A stretch of DNA of 64,000 nt from Himantopus leucocephalus. Lineage: Eukaryota; Chordata; Aves; Charadriiformes; Recurvirostridae. Shown here in pieces: positions 26,201 through 40,300 of this stretch. Under the pieces are notes generated by a model that worked only from the letters and a program-made list of their open reading frames with translations, ran no database searches and had not been told where the DNA came from. The DNA is taken from NCBI GenBank assembly GCA_003993805.1, contig RSEF01000002.1:92237863-92301862 (forward strand). Reading direction: 5' to 3'. How positions within the stretch are numbered: the first letter of the stretch is position 1; the number at the start of each line of letters is the position of its first letter. A program made the translations under genes and the position numbers.

Positions 26201-27950
26201 AGCTGAGGTTTTAATTTCCATGTCCTACCCCAATACAAGTCCTTCACTCTCCTTGGTCTTTTCCACCATAAATGTTTTTTTTTCTATTTTGCTCTTGTGG
26301 TATTTATTTAGCTAGGCTAAGTCAGGCCAAGACCTTCAACTGTTCCCCACTGATCTCTCATTTTAAGCCTGCTAGTATTATTCTCCTTCCTTTTCTTTAG
26401 AAAGTGTTTATATTGTATAGAAAGCTTAATGTCCCAAACTGCATGCATTACTCAAGACTGCCTCAGCAAGTAACAGTGAATCAAAGTAGACAAGAATTTC
26501 TTTTTTTTATCTTTTACCCTTCTCTCCTCTCTGAAGTTTAGTCAACCGTCTCTAGGCTGCAAAAGTATACCCATTTTCTTTCTGGCTTCACAACTATTTG
26601 TTTTTGCCTGGATTTAGAGTGAGAACAATCTTTTTTTTTCCTTTTTTTTTGGGGGGGGGTGTGTGTATACTGCATAAAACCTGAGAAAACTCTATTTTAG
26701 TCACGTGGATTTGAATTTATGCCAGAAGAGGTGTCACAGCACCTAATCTGGCATTTTGAATGCTCTCTGCATGGAAGTGTGGAGCTACAGCCTCTATGGA
26801 AGCTTTCTGAAGCAAGTCCCAGAGCCTGTGTTTCTCCTGAGAGATTTAAGAGTGCCAGATATGTCAGAATATTTGAAATTTCACAAAAAGGCAAAATACA
26901 CAAATACTATTGTAAAGCAGGATATTTAGGCAAATAAAAAAACCCCAAACCCTTAAAATGTTATTTTATACTTCTTAAAAAAGCAGCAATAATAATTGAA
27001 TATATACCTGCCTGGATCAGGCTATGAAGGGATTATTGGCAGGTTAGTACCAAACTGATCTTTGAAGCATCTGACTTTTTCATTTATCCTAGATTCCTTC
27101 ATCCCTGAATTCAGCTGAGATTATGACTTGATGTCCCTGGTGAACAGGGATGGATGTACCAGTCACACCAGTAAGAACATTCCACTAGAAGATAGTGCAA
27201 TATGGCACAGGCCAGGCTGCAATACCAAAAGTGTAGGCAGTCATACTCAGAAGCCCTAATGTGTGCATGACTGTGCATGACTTGTAATTTTCAGAGAAGT
27301 CTTCTTCAAGATACACTGCAAATATTCAGGGAAACCACACTTCCTGTAGTTTTTTGCTGGTTTTTTTTTTTTTTTAATTTATCAAAGGAATCTGCACAAA
27401 TATTGTTTAGTGCATTACAGAAAACATGGATTTCTCACAAAAAAAATCTGAAAAAATAGTTGTGGGTACTCAAATGATTTGAGTATAATGCTGACTGGAG
27501 AAACAGATACTCTTATCTGCAGAACTTGAAATATACCTTGATGATCTGGCTTTTCTCACACTAGAAGAAACCTTTTTTTCCTTCTTTATTTCTCTCCTAT
27601 CACCCATAACTTGAGGTATAATCTTTATTAGCTGAATTGGTATTTAGAATGTAGCACTGGCATCAGCAAAAATTGAGAATTCCTCATTTTCAGCTGTTGA
27701 GCTTTAGCCAGTTTCTTTGCCCAAATGCCGCATAGCAGAATTATGAATCAGAAACCCATGGTCTCTAAATAGGAATCCAGTGGGAAGCAGAGACTAGTTC
27801 TCTCCGATATTTCAAAGGCATTGCTGACTAGAACTGATTGAATTTTATACATCATACTCATTATTCAGCATCTGTATCATTCTGGGTTTCATCAGACTGT
27901 ACACTCAGTAAATTTTTGGCACTCTTTAGTCAACTCTATCATTTATAGAA
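23232..27950. other. Non-coding stretch with a small GC-richer patch and a poly-T/poly-G run
   Basis: No gene is recognised. A GC-richer patch with several CpG lies at about 25535-25690. A T9-CC-T9-G9 run followed by GT repeats lies at 26631-26668. An imperfect inverted repeat with 9-bp arms CCCACACCA / TGGTGTGGG lies at 24126-24134 and 24165-24173. The largest frame is 100 codons (24600-24902, -) and is not recognised. Confidence 0.5.
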
Positions 27951-28050
27951 NNNNNNNNNNNNNNNNNNNNNNNNNNNNNNNNNNNNNNNNNNNNNNNNNN
28001 NNNNNNNNNNNNNNNNNNNNNNNNNNNNNNNNNNNNNNNNNNNNNNNNNN
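27951..28050. other. Assembly gap of 100 N
   Basis: Exactly 100 Ns, so probably a gap of unknown true size. The flanks share no obvious sequence. Confidence 0.99.
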
Positions 28051-31000
28051 TAACTTCAAGCACATATCTTCACCACTTTTTATTCTCTGTTCCTCTCCTA
28101 CCTGTTTATCTGTTTTGTTTACTGAAATCGTAGGCTTTTTAAAGCCATGACTGCCTCTCACCGTTTGCATTTAATGTTGGTAAAGTTTAAAGTTAATAAG
28201 TTCCTAATCTTGACTGTGGTGTCTTGCTGTTGCCATGGTACACAATGACAACAAAGTTTCTTTGAGGGGGCAAGGAGATTTGCAATGAGTAAGGAAATTA
28301 CTTTTATTTTTCAGTAAGGAAGAATACAGGCAAGTATCAGAAATACATAGGCAGCTATTGTTTAACATTTAATATCACTACAGGTGAAAGTACCACCACA
28401 AATACATATAATGCATTTAAATCACTGTTCTGTGGTGATGCTGGTAACTTGTAGCTATTATATCTTCAGATATAGATATGCAGTTTCAGATCAAGTTCAA
28501 CATGGTTTTACCTGATGGCACAGAAGAGGTGCTGGATTGCCTGCTCTGACCGTGTCACTTGTAATGAGTGACTTTAATATCTATGCTAATAAAGCCTGTT
28601 GCATCCCCTGTATAAGCTTGACACAAGCCCCAGTGGCAGAGAAGGAACAGCTATCTAAATTAAACTGAATATGTCTTGATTGAAAAGGAAGGAAATTATA
28701 TTAACCATTCACCTGTGGGTACATGTCATACGCCACCCTTTGCTGAGTTTGCTGGTATAAGTGTCTGGTATACTAATGTATTTCAAGCTTTGACACAGCA
28801 GAAAAGGAGCATCTCTGTCACTGTGAGGAGACAGATTGGCATTGCATCTTGACAATTTACTAAGATTTTTCTTTCACTCTTAGCAACTTGCTTTACTACA
28901 AGCATTTTGTCTATGAAATGCGTGTGACTTGCGTGGGGCTTGTCCTATTGACTTCTACAAGAGTGCACTATAGTTTGTGACAGATTAAATCCTCGGATAG
29001 CATATGATATCTGTTTAAAACAGAGGAAGAATACAGTATTGAAGGGATGTATATCTGGCTTCAGAAGGCTTTATTTACATATATAGAGGTAAGCAGGTTA
29101 TAATTCTGCAAGAATTATTTACCAGAGTCTTATATCTTCATAGAGCTGCTATTGTTTTTTTTGAGAGTGCCCAGAAACCTTCAATACAGAGTAGGATAAC
29201 AACATTGTTTTTGCTGTACAAATACGGCATAAAAAGTATGGCACATCCAGGTGGCTCAGGAGACAAGAAACACAGAAGGCTGAATACTCCAATTGTCTTT
29301 TCCAGCCATGGAATTTACCCTCTCCCTGACATTTTCCTGCCATAATTTCTACATTTGCGAAGAAGGATTGAATTTATTTTCCCAATAAAGTGCTACAAAA
29401 CCATAGGATAAAATAGTGATGCAGTGGATCGGGCAACGTATTATAGCCCAAGCATTTTACAAATTGAAGCTGACCAGCTACATTTTGTGTTAAGCAGACC
29501 TGTTGCTAGAACAGAGTGTACAACAGAGTGAAACAGCTAGAATAAACGTAGCAGGCTGTGTAAACCCCAGATTTTTCTCTGACTTCTTCAGATTGTCTTC
29601 ACTTTAAGTCTGACTAGTTGGGCTTTAAGTGAGTGTATGAATTCATCCAAGAAGTGTGTGGAAGAGGGCAATGATTTGCAACGCTGTTGCGTTGTAAAGC
29701 AGAATAGTGCCAAGACATGTGAGAGGCATAGAAAAGGAAAAGGAAAACATCTACTTCAAACAGGCGTACCAAAAAGTTCTCAGGCAAAACAAATCTAGTA
29801 CCTGTACAGACTCCAGCCAGTAGCTTGAACCAAATGAATCTCTGCACTATGGCATAGAAAGAAATATTAATTTCCATCATCTTCTCTGTGATTATTCAGT
29901 CAGAAACTCTTAACTAAAGAAAACAAGAGAATCTTGCTCAATTATATAGAAAAAGAGGTCATGCATTGCATTCTTTATGGAAATTCTTTAGTCATGTGCT
30001 ACCTTTTCTTGTCTTATGTGGTGTGCAATCTACACCACCTGGTGTATTCATTTTCTTTAGGAACATTGTTGCATCTCAAAAAAAAAATCGTACCAAAAGA
30101 GTAACTTAAGATTTATTTTTATTATTCACCCAGGGATCGTTCTTGAAGCATTCTGATCTGTCAGAGCAGGTCATTTTAGTCTTTATTATACTATAGCATG
30201 CAGTTTAATTTTGCTGATTTGAAATCTATAAAGTACTGTAAGTGGCAACAGCAATTAATCATTGAAGTTTTCCATAAATCTCAGCTATATTTGAATTCAG
30301 ATGCTAACATTTATAAAACCTCATTAGAAAACCTTACCAGGAAGGAGAAGAAGTGACAGGAAGCAAATTACGTTGAAAGTATACAATGAAAAGAACATAA
30401 AGATTTCTGGAATGATCAGAGTAATGTGACGTCCTCATGAGGAAACCAACACCAATGCAAGGTGGTAATGTACCTTTAATAGACAGCTTCTGATAGGCCC
30501 GTATTTTATTAAACCTCCAATATAACCTGGTTATTTTTGACAAAATGATATTAAGACTTGCTTCTGAACAGCACTAGAAGTTGAAAGTTTTTTTCTAAAC
30601 AGTTTAAAGTGTTCCAAGTTGAGATACACTGTTTGCAGTGTATTATGATAGAGATATGCTTCAGTATCAAAATAGATTTTTAAATGAAAATCAAGTTTGG
30701 ACATTATCTTTGTCTTCTGTTTACCTCTGTGCATTTCTGTCAGAACGAAAACATTGAAGTTTTTCCTCTGTGTCTTAAAAAGTGATTGCAATGCTTGAAC
30801 AATAATTTTCCTGTTTACTCAATTTCCTTATTTTTTAGACTTCCTGAACTTTGCATTGCCCTCGTCAGGAACACACTGTCTTCAATATAATTTTCCTGAA
30901 GAAGACTTCCAAAAAGATTGTTTTTCAGTAGATACTAGTTCTGCACTGTATCAAATGAAAGCCTATATAATTCTTGTTTGACCAGCTGCCCATTTGAATT

Positions 31001-31882
31001 AGGATATCCACCAGGATATTGCATACCGTTAAGCTGGAATCTAATGCAAGGCAAGTTCAGGTAGAGATTTAAAGAGCTTCAGCTCTGACAATAGTCTATA
31101 TGTTAATGCTGAGTTTACTCAGCTCTCACTGACTGAAAACCCTCATTATTTCACTCAGAATAAGGCCCTGCCTCTGGGTTATCTTACCTCATGATAATTC
31201 AGTCCACATGGCCATCAGTCAGTCTTCTTATACTGACATCTGTGGAAGAGTAAACAAGAATCTTCAGACACAATTTAGCTCTCAAATTACATGTGAAGTT
31301 GAGGCCACATTAATGATTAGATTAAAGTTTGATATTTTTTGTCAAAATCTGATTAATTTTTAATTATCTTCTTCCTAAACATTAGGAACAAAAAGCATCT
31401 CCAAAGTGGTCTGAACCTATCTTCATTATGTAGCTATCTGCTGAACACGCTAAATTGTAAATAGACTTATGATCATCTTCCAAAATTCAGTAAATTATAT
31501 TAAGCTAGTAATCCCTGGGGTGAGAATAGGGAAACTGTGTAGAGAATTGTCTAGGTGACAAATGGTGAAAGCAAGCACACTTGTATAACACCTGTCCTTT
31601 GTAACAAAAAATTACTTCTCAACTGTATCATTTATATGGCAAAAATCTTGGTTTAGGGAACGGGGGAAATGGATAGGGTTAAGAGAAACTCAGGGGAAAA
31701 TTCTCTTTAATAAAGCACGTAAGAGAACATCAGTACTTCTTGTACCTTGCATCTCTTCTTTTCCTTTCAATACTTAGGAGTATTAACAGCCATCTAGTCC
31801 TTCATGGTTAAGGAGCACAATAGTACACTTTGTTGCAGTGATTGAATTTTTTAAATTTTCCTGTCTCTTCTATCCATTTCAG
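28051..31882. other. Non-coding stretch
   Basis: AT-rich, with no repeat family recognised. Minus-strand frames of 64 to 88 codons (for example 29614-29880 and 30531-30791) show no domain pattern. Confidence 0.5.
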
Positions 31883-31985
31883 GCTGTATTTGTGTCTGTT
31901 TCATGCTGCAAATATCAGTGCTGCATTTAGCGTTGCAATGGAAACCAAGGGTAGAGACAAAATCCTGGGAAGATACCAAACACAG
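31883..31985 (+). other. Candidate exon with good splice signals
   Basis: The 103-bp segment is bounded by a strong acceptor, with a pyrimidine-rich tract from about 31847 ending in CATTTCAG at 31875-31882, and by a donor CAG|GTGAGG at 31985/31986. It is open in one frame throughout. It enters after one base of a split codon and leaves at a codon boundary. It holds an ATG at 31938 in a favourable context (GCAATGG), so it could also be a first coding exon. The predicted peptide after that Met is charged and short (METKGRDKILGRYQTQ). I do not recognise the protein, and no partner exon was found in the window. It could be a lncRNA exon or chance. Confidence 0.25.
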
Positions 31986-33848
31986 GTGAGGAGTACTGAC
32001 AAAATGGGAAAGCCGTATTTAATATTCTCTAGTGGTTTACAAGTGTTTACAGTATTTACCCAGTTTTGTGGCCCAATGTAGTCAGCAGCTCTCATGATCA
32101 GGAGCACTTACTGGAACCCAGGAGAACATGCTGGATGAATATTTGTTTTTCACCATAGAAGAGGGCCACCTGTTTGGAAGGGACACTGAGAACAGGAAGC
32201 AGGACATGGTTCCAGCAAATCATTCCTGACTGCTTAGATGTACTTGACCTCAGTAATAATGAAGGATGGTCAACCCTATCTGAAAAGCTCTTGAAATCAA
32301 GGGATTCTTAGATGAGATTTCTATTCTATTCTGGTCTTTGTCAAGTATTTGCCACTGCAAAGCGTTCATTTCAGAATTAATTGTCTGAATGATGTAAATG
32401 CAAAATCTCATGGCACCTTCTCTTTTTTTTTTTTTTTTTTNTTTTCCAGATGGAAAATTGAGTTTTGGCATATTTTTGTCCTACTTTTTATTAAACTATC
32501 AAGACATATAAAATTTTGGATAAGGTACAAATATACAAGGTATAAGCCAAATAGTACAGTAAGCCCAAAATGTGGGGATTAAATGAGATACATGCTAATA
32601 TACTTCATAGTTATGAACATCTCATCTGAAAATGCCTTCAATGTGAAGCTACATCTATATTGCTATGACCAATATTAGCCTTGAGCAAAGAGTGTGAGAA
32701 GATTCAGTGTGTTCAGGAAGGGCTCACACCCTGTGGCTGTAAACATTCTCAGTTCACATAAATAAACAAATCAAGCTTTTTGTGGTCTCAGAGCTATCAT
32801 CCATGGCTTATAAGCTTCATCTGTCTAGAAGGAGTTTGAACAAAGGGATAGATACAGACAGATTAGTCTTTTATGCATAAGTCACAGGTATGTGTTTACA
32901 TTAGAAAAAGAAAAATGAGGTCAAAGAAATAGAACTTTATGTAAAACCAGTGGTAGCCTCCTTATACTAAATTTCTAGTTTCCTAGAAACACAGAGGGAC
33001 AGGAAAGCACAAATTCATGAATAAGCTACATCCAGAAGAAACTAACATTAAATTGTCCAATATTTTTAAAGCTTCGTTGAAATCAAATGTGTAGTTCGAG
33101 GGTTATTTCTTAGTTTGGATGATCTGTTTCACTGTGCTTAACAGATATATCACATATTGATGAAAATAAACTACAGTAGAGAATTGCAGATGTTTCGCTT
33201 GTAGTAATATGATACCTACTAGAGTCCTCACTGAATAGTCCACTATTGCTTAAAGCCCTCCTTTATTTTAAAAATCATATTTTGCAAAACACTCAATACT
33301 ACGATTCTTCTTTATTTGTACAAATAGGTTGCTATTACACATCAATTAACATCTTCAAGCATCAGTTCCTAAGTATCCCATTAGTGGACAAATGGCCTTT
33401 TATTTACCATTTTACTGCCTATAAATTTGAAGAACTCCTTAACATTTGTTGAACTGTCCTGTGGAATTCATATTGAGTGTGAATTTTTTTAAACTCTATT
33501 GAATAGATATTTAATTTGCTCTGATTTTATAGATCTTTCAGTCCTCAGCAGATTGTTTATAATTTTTAAAGTCCTTCTGCTTTTTGTATAAGTCTTTATG
33601 ACTTAACCAAATTGGCATCTGTTGCCCTTACCTGCATTTGGAATTACTTACATTTCATGTGTTTTTTCCAAGTGTTTCTTGGATATTTTTTGTCATTTTC
33701 CTGGGCGGGAGGGGAGTGGGTTTTGGTTTGGACCTTTTTGTATAACTCAACACAATTGAATTCCACACAACATGGCGTCAATTGAGTGGTTTACATAATA
33801 GGTTTTTCAAAGACATATGATGATGTCAGCGGTTTCAGCACAATATAT
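31986..33848. other. Non-coding stretch with a poly-T run
   Basis: A T run at 32423-32445 is interrupted by a single N at 32441. Otherwise the sequence is AT-rich with no gene or repeat recognised. The 68-codon frame at 33246-33452 is unremarkable. Confidence 0.5.
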
Positions 33849-34340
33849 CTACACAGAGACTGACAGTAAAGCTATATCAGAGGCATTTCTCATCTGTCTT
33901 TTTAAAGGAACAGCGTTGTTGTCATTTAACTGCCAAGAAATGCAACATATCCCTCCTGTAAATACAGGTTGTTTGGAGTAGTTACTACTGTTGTTCCTGG
34001 TGAGTAACTGCATTGGGATGTTTGTGTGTTGGCTTTTTTCATGCTCTCTAAGTTCCACACCTGGAACGTTACTTTTTGCAGCTGCAGTCACGTTATCATC
34101 TGGTAGTTGTGCCTGGTTGGGGTCTGGAGCCAGCCTTGCTTGATATATCATGAACAAGGTGCATTCAGTTTTGTTCCTGAGCTTTACAACAACCTGTCCA
34201 TTTCCTCTTTCTATGCTTCCATGACAGCACAGGAACTGCGCCCATCTGTTCCACTGTGTTATTGTGCTATACTGAATGACAGCAAACATAATCTTTAGAA
34301 TCAATAATACATCTTCTTTTAGAACTGATCTATTCTTCAC
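33849..34340 (-). other. Longest open frame in the window: 163 codons, sequon-rich, unrecognised
   Basis: The frame runs from a Met to a stop with no interruption and is the longest here. It encodes a hydrophobic patch at residues 11-22 and seven N-glycosylation sequons (Asn 3, 56, 83, 116, 117, 120, 152). It has Cys pairs at 38-39 and 132-133 and a further Cys at 60. This pattern would fit part of a secreted or membrane glycoprotein, for example a decayed endogenous retroviral envelope or a pseudogene, but I see no diagnostic motif. Upstream on the same strand (up to about 35200) the sequence is broken by many stops. Chance remains likely: 163 codons is not extreme in 64 kb, and AT-rich DNA yields many Asn and Ser codons. 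Confidence 0.2.
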
Positions 34341-37300
34341 ACTCTTTTACCCCACTAGTTTCTAGTAGTCCAGGGACCGACCTTTTCCATGGGCTTTCTG
34401 TAGTTTATTAGTCCTGTTCAGGGAACGTTCTACTGGCTAAATGCTTGGCAAACGTTTTAATATCACAGGCATCTGTTCATCTGAATAATTTTTTTTGTAT
34501 TTTGTCCTTCTGTGAAATGGTGCAAGGAATTTCCTGCTGCAGGAATTTATCTTCTGGGATTCTGTATTACTTTCACAGCAGACCTTTGTAATTTTGTGAT
34601 CTTGCACTGCAGGCTTGCCAGTGCAGAAGGCAGCAGATTGTCAGGAATGTTCTCCAAGGAGCTGTGATCTGTTCCAGCTTGTACTTGGCATCCAAGCAAG
34701 GTGCATACAGTACCCATGAGAATTCTGCAACAGTGGTGAACAATTCTTTTTTTTCTCAGGTTAATTTTATTTCATACTATCATTGATTTTGAGGTCAGTG
34801 GGTTTCCTTCCTGCAACAATTCTTGTGTTGTTTTATTGTCATTTGATTTTGAGGTGACGGTTCCTTTTTGAGGGGAGAGTTTTATCCAAATTGATGCTAT
34901 ACATTCTTTCTTCTGTTTCTTCAGCTCTTATAAACATTATATAACTTGGCTAATCTCAGTATTAAACTCCTTGGCTAAATCACTTCTGGCATGGTTTCTA
35001 GTGCTTTTTGAGAAAAGGTTTTAAATTGCTTGGACGATTCACTTCATTCAGATCAAATCTGATGCCCCTTGTTTCTACAAGGTGATCAGTGGGACTTGCT
35101 CAACACAAATTTGCATTCTGTTGTGATGCAGTCTTTGTGTGTGTTGCTGGTGAAGAGTACCATCAGATTTCTATCATTTCAACAATGCTATTTAATGCAA
35201 AAAAGAAGTTAGTGACAATTTCAGTACCTGTTAATTAATATTATAGTAGTCCCCCCCCTTAATTTTCGGACTATCTCTTGTGCATAAACTATACTAAGAA
35301 CATTCAAGAGAACAATAATTTTTCCATGCAGACTATGAACTGGTAAAATTCAGACTGACCATCCTGTATATAAATACACTGTCTGCCAAAATGTAAAGTG
35401 GGTACACTGTGTTATTGTTTGCACCTCATGAGTTGACACATACGTGGATAAGCTGGTGCCTTTCTTTTCTACTACATCAGTTAATCCATGCCAGTTGCCT
35501 CTTAATTTTTCAGTTATGCCACATGTGCTACTTTGGACACTGTACAGTCATTGTGGTATATTCACTGCTGTCTCTGTTCTGGTAGGCATCCCACACCTTC
35601 AGAGAGATCAAGAAATTGTTTCCAAATCTTCTCTGATGTGAGACATCCTTTTGTGCATCTGCGAGCTACTCTCTCTGTGCTTCAGTTCCCCTCCTGATCA
35701 CTTTCTGATACTTTTTTAGGGTCTAAGTCAATTTAGATTGAAAACTCTTTTAGGATAAAGAATTCCTGTCTCTGTGGATATTGCATACACTGCATAGTGA
35801 GAGTGTAGTCTTCCCACTAGCGTTTATAAAATTTTGCAAAGAGTACAGAAATTATTTCCTAATTTACTACAGATACACAGTAGAAGATTGATATAAAAAC
35901 CACTACTGGGATAAGTGTTGGCAAATCCGAATCTTTTAAAAGCATACTCTATAGCCATTTACCCCACATAGGGCCCGATCCATCACTAACTAACCTTTAA
36001 AAAAAAGAAAAAAAGACTTGGTTTTTTATATTATAGATTTTTTTTTAAATAATGTCTTATCATGAGGTACAAGCTGATTCACTTCTATGCTTCCAGTGCA
36101 CAAAAATAGAGGTGGTATTTTAACACAACCTCTGAGTGGATGAGCTATGTCTGTAAAACCTTCCCCTTCAAAGTAATTTTTCAGTGGTCTAAAAGCTACA
36201 CTGCTTTTAGCAGAAAAATTTAGTAGTTAACATAACCACATCTCTTATTACATATACTTTTAATAGAGCTTCTCTAGTAATTTTTGGAGGGAACATAATA
36301 CTCTCTATGGCTAAGAAAGCACCCCTTTTGGAACCTATGATCACAAATTTCAATTTAAATGAAATGTTGTTTCAATGAATTTTTCCTCCAAATTCTGTTT
36401 TATATATTGTCAGATGTTCAAGCATGTGGGCAGCAGCAAGGATAATGTGTGTTTATTTGTCTACCTATGCTTGAAAAAAGGAGGTTGAAGCTCCACTTGA
36501 AAACTTTTTGTGCCCCTGATAGTGTCAGTAATGAGTTGCTTGAAGGACAGAGATATTTTCAACCATTTCTTTTCAACTTTCAAATGCTGAGTATGTTAGC
36601 TGAGCATATTTGGCAGGTAATTGTTTGGGTTTTTTCTGTGAACCAAATCATTCAACATAATGGCTAACTCACTTTCAAACATTCAAGCAAGTACAAAGAA
36701 GAAACAGAAGAAAAAGCATTAATTTTTTTCTTCCATGCAATAAAGCTATAGCAAAACTAATAAGCATGACATAACAGAGGAAAACAGAGAATATAATTCA
36801 CATGAGCAAGAATATGTATTTGCTCGTGTGGTATTATGAAGGCAAAAGGGGGGAGATCAAGTAAGCAATGTTTGTGCAAAGCAATTGAAAACCTAATGGT
36901 CATCTCTGTGTCTTGTAGACAGATGGAAATGAGGGGAAGAATTGAACTTTGTTTAAAACTGCAGCTGTGAGTAATGTACTGGTGTTAATATAGAAGAGAG
37001 GGTACTGTTGTAGTTTGGGGTTTTTTTTCCCCCTTGGATTTTATTTTTCCTTAAGGAATTTCCTTGTGTTGTTGCTGCGGCACTGCAGAACTCTAACAGA
37101 GAAGAGAAACTGTCCCCCCTTTTTTGTCTTGCTCATATCAGGGGATTGAATAGCTGGCAGCAGATCTGGGTGAATGGCAATAATGTTATTTTTCAGTTGT
37201 GAATTTTCCTGCAGTATCTGTATGGTTTTCATTTTGCTCTACTTCCTTCATTATATCACATTGCATTCATGCATTGATACCACCTCCTGAAGACTTTTTT

Positions 37301-40300
37301 TTTTTTTCCCAAGTGATTAAAAGCTGTTGGCTTTGCTCAGAGGCAGAGCAACCAACATATCTTGTATTGGACCATTCAGATGGTAGAAAAAGATAATATT
37401 TTCTGCATCTATAAAGAGCTTGTTTTGAAAAGAGCACTTTAGACATATTGAGTTTAAATATGCACAGCTGAGAACAAAAATAAGTAGAGGAACAGAATAT
37501 ATGCTTTCATAAAAAGAATTCAAAGCAGCTGGACACCCTTTCACTAATTCAGTGGAAAAGCCCCCTTTTCCACTTACTTAAATTGTTTCATGTTTTCTTT
37601 ATAGTATCCCTTATTGGTATTCATATGTGTAAGCATATTTTTCCTACTGAAATGGGTACTTACACAGGTAAAGGATATATATTAGCTTCCTGTTTGCAAC
37701 AATTTTTTTCTTCAGTATGTGAGTTGTGTGCATTTCCATTTTTAACTTAGGGTATATAAGTGTCAAATAAATTTTACAGCCTAATACAGTCTAAAATGTC
37801 TTAAGATTACACTAATGTATTCATTCTTGATCTGTTTGTTTCCACAGAAAAATAGATCTTATTTAATTTCTTTGTATCACTAACCACTTAAAAATGACTA
37901 CTCATGTACACAGCATAGTTTTACTGTACTAGAAGTTTTGAAATGCGACAATTAACAGTAAGTAAACGGAACAACTGAATTTATTTCCCCCTCGTTTTAA
38001 GCTGTTCTTGAGTATATCATTCTGATTTATGAGTTTATAATCTCAAAATTTCTTGAGATTTTCCCTATTTCTGGTAAATCTCATGACTGCTGACCTTTGT
38101 GTGGGGATTTGGAAATGAACGCTTTTATTAGTGGTCAAAACTACAAGGAATAAAATAACAACAGATTTCTTGTCCTGACAGGTAGGCAGGCACGCTCAGA
38201 GAGAAGACTCGTATTAAACTGCATGTTTGCAAATTTCTGCAAAGACTCCTGGCCACAGTCGTATTTGTCAACAGCAGAATGTCCAAATCTTGAAAGTTCC
38301 TTGCTTGGAGGAGGTCTGAAAAGAAAAAAAAAAAGACCCAACATACATACTATTGCCCTAAGGAATTACAGCAGTTAAGCCCATGTCCTAGCAACAAGTG
38401 TCTTCCTTCCTCTCGATGACCGTTCAAAGGGTAGTCTAAATGCAGTATTATAAACCTATCCAAATATTTTCTGTTCTGTAGTTGCAATCAGTTCTCTAAA
38501 AAAAGTACTAGCAAAAGTTATAATGTCTAAACATGAAAGCTTTTTCTTTCCACATTTTCAGAAGCATTTATGTGCATTTGATATGTGAGTGTATTGAGTA
38601 GTTTCTTTATATAATGGTGGGGAACAGCAAAGATGAGAATTTTTTTCCCTTTTTTTAGTAATAATATCTTAAACTGAAAGTCTGAGATACAATAATCAGA
38701 GACACTACAAAAGCCTTCACTGAACTTATCTGCTTCACTGGGCCTGATTCAAAATCTCCTAATAGTATTGCCAGTCATATGCAGCACTCCCCAGTAATCA
38801 TGAAACAAGTCCTTCCAATTATTCCTATACTGGATGGATATAATAAAGGTATTCTATTTTCTTGTTGGAATGTCAGTGCTTTAGAAAGTACCAGACATTT
38901 TACCAGATTTAAGAAGTTATCATAGTTGGGTTTATATTCACAGTTTTAGAAGGGTAAAATAACGTGTTTTTCATAAATTATTATACTAAGTGGAGTGCCA
39001 AGTGCAATTAGAGAAGTAGGAAGCTTCTCATTTCTTTCACCTAATAAGAAGCTTCTCTTAATTGTGATAATTCATTGCAACTTGCATTTGTATTGCAGAT
39101 TTTAGTTTTGATCCACTGATCTCTCTGTTAAGGGACAGTTCTATTCTGGAAAATGTTTATAAGAAGATGCTGACTGTTTTTATACTAATATATCTTTCTT
39201 TTCGTTTTTTATTTTTGAAGTGTGCCTCTCCTGGATATAGTTTCAAATAGTACAGTAAATCTTATCAATAATGAGTTAATTTATTTACACATACAGTTGA
39301 CTCAACTCACAAGTATTTTCTGTGCAGTCACACAAAGCAGTTTCACAAAGATTTGTGGCTTGCATATTCAGCTTCCTACTCGGTAAACGTACATTTTGTT
39401 TGTTTTCATAAAGCTCTGTTTTAAGTCTCTTACAAACTGACTTACATAAACACTTTACTGCCTCACTGTCCATGATTATAATTATTTTGGTGAACAAGGT
39501 AAAAATGGGCCATAAACCTTCCATTGCTCTTGTTAACTAAGAGCATCTGTTCTAGTAATAAGCACCTGGTTGGATAACTTTGACATCTGGGAATCTTTCA
39601 GTTGATGGACTTGCCCTTACTGAGCACACCAGTGGAGATGATGAAAACATTATTAGATCTATTTCACAGTCGTCTTTTTGTAGTCCTGTGTACCTTTGCC
39701 AAAGTTGTAGCCTGCTGGCGTGACTTATATGCACGTTTTTTCTTATTTTGACAGTTATAAGTTTTATTTTGTAGCACCTGCCAAAAAACAGTATATACCT
39801 CTGATGCTCTCATGAAAAGCTATAAAGAATATATTTGCTAGTGATATGTAGTTTTCAAGGAAGCCAGAATACAAGGAGAGGTTGGCAGGCAGCTGAACAG
39901 CAGCTCTCTTTAAATATGTATTATGCTCCTGATAAGTGCGATTGCCAAAAAGGTTTGTAGCACCATACTGACAAGTTTCACTTCAAGGACCACATCCCTC
40001 TAACGTAAAAAGCAGAGTGGAAGCTAGTGAGTTTCAATCAAAACTGTATCACAGGATTTAGGGCCACTTTCAGATAATTATAATCTCTGTCCAGAAAGCA
40101 GTCAGAAAAGAAAGAAACAGAGAAAGTAATAAGGCTTTATCCCTTGTCATGACTGTTTGTTTTGCATAATATCACCTCTCAGTTCTCAACAAACATTTGT
40201 AAGCCAGTCTGAAAAGATGAAAAGTAGCCAAGCAGTATTATAGCTGTCACTTCTGGGAACTTTTATTATCCCCTGAGAAAAAAACCTTTTTCTCCATCTA

